DNA of 64,000 bases. It comes from JAFLCM01 sp046154665 (lineage in GTDB: Bacteria > Planctomycetota > Phycisphaerae > Phycisphaerales > UBA1924). The notes under the pieces were generated by a model, which saw nothing but the letters and a program-made list of their open reading frames with translations, was not told where the DNA came from and made no database searches. A program made the translations under genes and the position numbers. Shown in pieces: positions 59,817 through 64,000 of the stretch (position 1 is the first letter of the stretch; every line of letters begins with the position of its first letter). The stretch spans positions 16,246 through 80,245 of the forward strand of contig JBJXFG010000104.1 of the NCBI GenBank assembly GCA_046154665.1. Reading direction: 5' to 3'.

Positions 59817-61361
59817 TCACACGTTCACATACGCCCGCAAGCCCTGCAGCCCGCCTTCGCGTCCGAAGCCGCTTTCTTTGTAGCCGCCGAAGGGGGACGC
59901 CGCGTCGAACTGGTTGTAGGTGTTGCACCAAACCACGCCGGCCTTGAGCTTGCCGGCGATCTCGAAAATCTTCGATCCCTTGTCGGTCCAGACGCCGGCG
60001 GCGAGGCCGTAGGGCGTGTTGTTGGCTTTCTGCAGCGCCTCTTCGGGGGTGCGGAAGGTCATGACGGCGAGCACGGGGCCGAAGATTTCTTCGCGTGCGA
60101 TGCGGTGGCTCTGCTGGACGCCGGTGAAGAACGCGGGTCGGCAGTAGTAGCCTTTCTTCGGCAGCGTGCAGTTCGAGGGCTCGCGGAGCACCGCGCCCTC
60201 TTCGACGCCGATGCGGAAGTAGTCGGTGATGCGGCGGAGCTGCTCTTTCGAGTTGATGGCGCCGACGTCGGTGTTCTTGTCCATCGGGTCGCCGACGCGC
60301 AGGCTGGCGAGACGGATTTCGAGCTTGCGCACGACTTCATCGACGATCGGTTCCTGCACGAGCAGGCGCGACCCGGCGCAGCACACATGCCCTTGGTTGA
60401 AGTAGATGCCCGAGATGATCCCCTCGACCGCCTGGTCGATGCTCGCATCGGCGAAGATGATGTGCGGCGACTTGCCGCCGAGTTCCAGCGTGAGCTTGAG
60501 TCCCCGTGGTGCGGCGATCGCCGCGAGTCTTTTGCCGACTTCCGTCGAGCCCGTGAACGCGAGTTTGTCGAGGTCGGGGTGGTTGGCGAGCGCGGCGCCG
60601 GTGCGTCCGTCGCCGGTGACGATGTTGACGACGCCCGGCGGGAGGTCGCACTCTTGGATGATCTCGGCGAGGCGCAGGGCAGTCAGTGAGGTCGTTTCGG
60701 CGGGCTTGAGGACCACGGTGTTGCCGCACGCCAGGGCGGGGGCGATCTTCCACGCCGCCATGAGCAGCGGGAAGTTCCAGGGGATGATCTGGGCGCAGAC
60801 GCCCAGGGGTTTCGGATCGCGGTTGGGGAACGCGTACTTCAGCTTGTCGGCCCAGCCGGCGTGATAGAAGAAGTGCTGGGCGACGAGCGGGATGTCGACG
60901 TCGCGCGACTCCTTGATGGGCTTGCCGCCGTCCATCGTTTCGAGGATGGCCAGTTCGCGGGCGCGTTCCTGGATGCGGCGTGCGATGCGGTAGAGGTATT
61001 TGCCGCGTTCTTTTCCGGGCAGGGCGGCCCACTTGGGGAACGCGGTGCGTGCCGCCTTGACCGCCTTGTCGACGTCCTTCTCGCTGGCTTGCGCGATGCG
61101 TGCGAGGACGGTCTCGTTCGCGGGGTTGATGGTCTCGAAGCGGCTGGCTGATGACGGCTTGACAAACGTGCCGTTGATGAACAGGTCGTACTCCGGCGCG
61201 ATGGTGATCTTGGTGGTCTCCGGCGCGGGGGCGTAGTTCCAGGCGTCGCCGAAGCGGAGTGCGGGCGCGGCGGCGTCCGCGGTCGCGCCGCTGATGCGGC
61301 TCGGCGCGGTGCCCGCGTCGCTGTCCGCCACCGCATGCCCGTTTGCTTCGTGGGTCGCCAT
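59817..61361 (-). CDS. NAD(P)-dependent aldehyde dehydrogenase
   Basis: 514 residues. P-W-N-F-P (Asn196), V-L-K-P-A-E-T-T (Lys219), F-T-G-S-T-E-V-G, L-E-L-G-G-K-S-P (Glu293) and G-H-V-C-C-A-G-S-R (catalytic Cys327) are all present, so the enzyme should be active. An N-terminal extension of about 50 residues precedes the domain. The substrate cannot be told; it resembles betaine/general aldehyde dehydrogenases. Confidence 0.95.
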   Translation of the reverse strand: MATHEANGHAVADSDAGTAPSRISGATADAAAPALRFGDAWNYAPAPETTKITIAPEYDLFINGTFVKPSSASRFETINPANETVLARIAQASEKDVDKAVKAARTAFPKWAALPGKERGKYLYRIARRIQERARELAILETMDGGKPIKESRDVDIPLVAQHFFYHAGWADKLKYAFPNRDPKPLGVCAQIIPWNFPLLMAAWKIAPALACGNTVVLKPAETTSLTALRLAEIIQECDLPPGVVNIVTGDGRTGAALANHPDLDKLAFTGSTEVGKRLAAIAAPRGLKLTLELGGKSPHIIFADASIDQAVEGIISGIYFNQGHVCCAGSRLLVQEPIVDEVVRKLEIRLASLRVGDPMDKNTDVGAINSKEQLRRITDYFRIGVEEGAVLREPSNCTLPKKGYYCRPAFFTGVQQSHRIAREEIFGPVLAVMTFRTPEEALQKANNTPYGLAAGVWTDKGSKIFEIAGKLKAGVVWCNTYNQFDAASPFGGYKESGFGREGGLQGLRAYVNV

Positions 61362-61387
61362 GGCGGGATTCTACGTCCGGCAGGGCG

Positions 61388-62527
61388 TTACTTGTTGACG
61401 TCCGTGGGGGCTCGGTTCGCGGCGGCGATCTCATCGAGAAACGCTGTCACCGCTGCTTCGGCGGCGGGTCGTGTCGCTTCGTCGGTCCAGAGTGAGTTGT
61501 GAGCGGCGCCTGGGACGATGACGAGTCGCCCGGGCGAAGCGCGGTGGTCGGGGAGCACGCCGGTCGTTGCTGCATGGAACGCTCCCGCGGCCCGCGCGAT
61601 GGCTTCGCCGTCTGGCACCGGTGAGACCTCGTCTTGGCCGGGGTGGAGCACCATCAGCGGGCAGTTCAATCGTCGCGCGTGCAGGGCGCGGTCGTAGCCG
61701 CGCCAGCCCCAGATCAACGCGGCGAAGAGGTCGCCGAAGCCTCCGCGCGGGCGGATCATCCACGCCAGCAGCGCGAAGGCCACCGGCGTGTTCAACCGGT
61801 GCGGCATCCCGCTCAGGCGCATCACGTTCCGAGCCGGGGTCGGGGCTTCGCGGTACGGGGCTTCGGCGATCACGCCGCCGCGTCGTAGGGCCGCCGATGC
61901 GCTCGCCGAAGGTGTCACGGCGAAGCGTGCTGAGCCGTCGCTGGGTGCCGCGCGACTTGGTGCGCGGTCCGGGTGATCGGCGCGATCGAGGCCGCCCCCC
62001 GCGGCCACGATCGAGACGCCCGCGCCGAGGGATGAGCCGAAGAGCACGATGCCGCGACGACGGAAGCCGGGGTCGGCGGTGAGTTGTTGCTCGATGATTT
62101 CGGCGAGGAGCGCGGGCTCGGTGACGCCGAGGCCGCAAGTCCCTGGGGCTTCGCCGAAGCCGGGCGGGTCCCAGGCGAGAACTGCGGAGGCGCGGCTGAC
62201 CAATGGGGCGAGGCGGGGGAGCACGCCGAGCTTTGAGTCGCCCCAGCCAGGCGTGAAGATGACCAGCGGGCCGTCGGGGTGGTCGCAGGGGATGTACCAC
62301 GCCGGGCACTCGATGGTGTGGCGTCCGGCGGGCGCGCGGAGTTGCAGCGTGCGCGGCTCAAAGGCGCGGGGCTGCGGCAGTTCCATCGGCGTCCCCGGCT
62401 TGCCGCGGGAGACGGCCCACGCGTAGGTCTTACCGGGTGGGTGCGTCAGGCGGTGCATCATCATGAGCGTGGTGAGGGCGAACGCCGTCAACGCGCCGAT
62501 GAGCAGGAGGAGGATTAGGCCGAGCAT
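61388..62527 (-). CDS. Membrane-anchored alpha/beta hydrolase
   Basis: 379 residues. A transmembrane helix at 2-25 is followed by an alpha/beta hydrolase fold: F-T-P-G-W-G-D-S (oxyanion region), L-F-G-S-S-L-G-A-G (nucleophile Ser166), L-H-P-G-Q-D-E-V (acid) and V-P-G-A-A-H-N-S (His). A low-complexity insertion at about 175-225 interrupts the cap. Substrate unknown. It ends 26 bases before the aldehyde dehydrogenase start on the same strand, so the two may form an operon. Confidence 0.88.
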   Translation of the reverse strand: MLGLILLLLIGALTAFALTTLMMMHRLTHPPGKTYAWAVSRGKPGTPMELPQPRAFEPRTLQLRAPAGRHTIECPAWYIPCDHPDGPLVIFTPGWGDSKLGVLPRLAPLVSRASAVLAWDPPGFGEAPGTCGLGVTEPALLAEIIEQQLTADPGFRRRGIVLFGSSLGAGVSIVAAGGGLDRADHPDRAPSRAAPSDGSARFAVTPSASASAALRRGGVIAEAPYREAPTPARNVMRLSGMPHRLNTPVAFALLAWMIRPRGGFGDLFAALIWGWRGYDRALHARRLNCPLMVLHPGQDEVSPVPDGEAIARAAGAFHAATTGVLPDHRASPGRLVIVPGAAHNSLWTDEATRPAAEAAVTAFLDEIAAANRAPTDVNK

Positions 62528-62714
62528 TGGGGGGGAGGGTATCGGGGGGGGTGAGGGCGGGTGGAGGGCGGGGCGAGTTCGGGGGGGCGGGAGGGGATTG
62601 GGCGAAGCCCATGCGCATGGGGAGTTGGGGTTTCCCGTTCAACGCGGGCCGGGATGATCTTGGGAGAACATCACGGCATCGCGAGGTGGGAGGGGGGCCT
62701 TTCGGCTCGAGGGG

Positions 62715-62744
62715 AAGGCATGAGGCATGAGGCATGAGGCATGA
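62715..62744. repeat. Period-7 tandem repeat (aggcatg)
   Basis: aggcatg four times in succession, perfect, then agtaag. Related in sequence to the aggcatcg array after the SDR gene at 47843. Confidence 0.85.
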
Positions 62745-63115
62745 GTAAGAGACCCGTGAACTCCGTCTTGATGCCCGCAAAACAGGATGTGAGCTCGGGT
62801 TGGCCGGCCAGCCTCCCGCTGTTTGCTTTGGTCGGAGACTTGATCGCTGAAGCGAGTGGGCCTCCACCTTTACCCCCCCGCGCCCCCGATTCGGCGCACA
62901 AAGCGGGTGAGCGTGTTTGAAGTTTGGTGGTGGTAAAGGTCTGCGGGGGCTTGGGTTGGACGTGTCTTGTGAAGTTTGGGTGGGATTTGGGGCGGCGACC
63001 GGTTTGGGCGCGCGGGGGTGGGTGAGTGTGGCGTGGGCGTGGACTGAGGTGGATTTGGCTGATGAGGTGCGGCGGCTTTGCCGTACCGCGTGGTCGCGCG
63101 AGTTGGGTTGATCGC

Positions 63116-63141
63116 GGGGTACGCCCAGGGCGGCGTACCCC
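63116..63141. terminator. Hairpin upstream of the transposase
   Basis: ggggtacgcc-cagggc-ggcgtacccc, a 10-bp perfect stem without a T-run. It could be a terminator-like element protecting the transposase from read-through, or a REP unit. Confidence 0.5.
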
Positions 63142-63235
63142 GGAGGATTGCGCGCCTCGGGTGTGGAAAGTTGCGCTAAGTCGTTGATGCGGCCACACTT
63201 GTCTTTCTGACTGACCTGTCAAGAAAGGAGCAACC

Positions 63236-64000
63236 GTGGACCGCGACGTTTGGTTGATTGTGATGCGGGTGACGCGCTCGCTGAACTCGGCGGCGCCGGC
63301 TCTGCCGCGCGCCACGTTCAGCGACTCGCTCATTGTTCGGCTGTTCATCCTGCTGGCGTGGCGCGACCTGCCGCGGTCCCGCGTTCGCGACCGAGGGGTG
63401 CTGCTGCCGTGGCTGCGTGTGCGCCGACTGCCCTCGATCTCGCAGTTCAACAAGCGTGTGAACCAGCCACGATTTGCGCAACTGCTCGAAGTCGTGCGCC
63501 AGCGCCTGATGGACGCTGGCGTGGAAACGCCGGTGCTTTGCATCGACGGCAAGCCGATGCCGGTGGGCGGGCACAGCGCTGACCCTGACGCGGCCAACGG
63601 GCGCAGCAGCGCCGGGTTCTGCCGCGGGTACCGCCTGCACGCGCTCACCGACGACCGCGGCGGCGTGCTGGAATACCGCGTCACCGCGATGAACGTGCAG
63701 GAGAAAGTACCCGCTACCGACCTGATCGCCGCGGCCCCGCGCGGGCGTCTGCTGCTGGCCGATGGGAACTATGACAGCGACCGGCTGTACCGACTGGCCG
63801 ACGAGCGCGGGGTGGAGTTGTTCACGCCGTTGAAGGGGTTCGCGCAGTCGGCACGCGGCCTGCGGCTGATGTCCGACGCACGCAAGCGGGCGATGCGCGC
63901 GTGGCGTGAGCACCCGCGCACATGCGAACGGCTGCTCGATCTGCGCGACGCGGTCGAGCGCGCCTTCGCCAACCTCAGCAACTTCGGCGGCGGCCTGGGC
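63236..64000 (+). CDS. DDE transposase, IS4-like (partial, runs off right edge)
   Basis: 255 residues are visible from the GTG at 63236, which has AAGAAAGGAG upstream. L-C-I-D-G-K-P-M-P-V-G (first Asp), L-L-L-A-D-G-N-Y-D-S (second Asp) and R-D-A-V-E-R-A-F-A-N-L-S (Glu region, Y-R-E-K-like position) make the DDE triad of IS4/IS5-type transposases. The N-terminus carries a helical region (L-P-S-I-S-Q-F-N-K-R). The exact IS family needs the missing end. Confidence 0.88.
   Translation, partial: MDRDVWLIVMRVTRSLNSAAPALPRATFSDSLIVRLFILLAWRDLPRSRVRDRGVLLPWLRVRRLPSISQFNKRVNQPRFAQLLEVVRQRLMDAGVETPVLCIDGKPMPVGGHSADPDAANGRSSAGFCRGYRLHALTDDRGGVLEYRVTAMNVQEKVPATDLIAAAPRGRLLLADGNYDSDRLYRLADERGVELFTPLKGFAQSARGLRLMSDARKRAMRAWREHPRTCERLLDLRDAVERAFANLSNFGGGLG

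Larger units (their letters stand above)
62528..63235. other. Gene-free gap before the transposase
   Basis: 708 bases. The left part is G-rich and low-complexity; a period-7 repeat lies at 62715-62744 and a strong hairpin at 63116-63141. Short open frames have no homology. The left end of the insertion sequence is probably in the last 60 bases, but no second inverted repeat is in the window to define it. Confidence 0.45.

Noticed and set aside
62917..63111. Short plus-strand open frame before the transposase
   Set aside because: No ribosome-binding site and Gly/Val/Trp-rich composition without homology; treated as non-coding.

Overview
ORGANISM. The window is high-GC DNA from what looks like a planctomycete, probably class Phycisphaerae. 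The evidence is several secreted proteins ending in a two-loop dockerin-like module bracketed by cysteines, short C-terminal anchors of the PEP-CTERM type (P-T-P-G-A-A, hydrophobic stretch, R-R-R-R), an N-terminal F-E-P-L-E-A-R-E-L-L-S motif as in planctomycete LEPR-type exported proteins, and many REP-like palindromes. The assignment rests on these features, not on a marker-gene tree. LAYOUT. (1) 1-5.2 kb, minus strand: a predicted beta-barrel protein followed by a decaheme cytochrome c lipoprotein that runs off the left edge, a possible outer-membrane electron conduit. (2) 5.6-11.9 kb, plus strand: four secreted proteins (double HbpS/GlcG-like, PQQ-type sugar dehydrogenase with dockerin-like tail, CHRD with PEP-CTERM-like tail, unknown with dockerin-like tail). 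(3) 12-29.3 kb: the most unusual part, an R-body (Reb, killing trait) island. Five clear RebB-type genes, one probable degenerate one and two small Reb-associated paralogues lie on two arms. They flank a degenerate sigma-54-activator/AraC hybrid regulator and a 1274-residue protein with a nucleotidyltransferase-like motif. Around them are an eCIS-core-like HExxH peptidase homologue, two paralogous Cys-His-Asp (transglutaminase/papain-like) proteins each paired with a small helical protein, and a subtilase with a small I9-like partner. (4) 29.8-36.3 kb: a phage-like block (CI/LexA-type repressor, HTH protein, COG2401-like ATPase-acetyltransferase, possible small terminase, large terminase) without visible portal, capsid or tail genes. 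(5) 36.5-64 kb: mostly housekeeping genes (ECF sigma/anti-sigma, zinc-ribbon protein, CdsA, cold-shock protein, HicAB, PNPase, S15, SDR, UMP kinase, MscS channel, M24 peptidase, desaturase, DegT aminotransferase, aldehyde dehydrogenase, hydrolase), three tandem secreted dockerin-like paralogues, and a partial DDE transposase at the right edge. HOW THE GENES MAY WORK TOGETHER. The reb genes should give small proteins that assemble into contractile ribbons. The neighbouring peptidase-like and nucleotidyltransferase-like proteins are plausible cargo, processing or immunity functions, and the hybrid regulator is a plausible controller; these links are inferred from gene order only. REPEATS. Gene-free gaps are rich in imperfect tandem repeats of period 7 or 8, often starting right after a stop codon, and in mosaic hairpin elements with compensatory changes. 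Two REP-like elements lie in frame inside phage-like genes. Synonymous third positions on the plus strand change from C-rich to G-rich at about 36.8-39.4 kb, as expected near a replication-strand switch.
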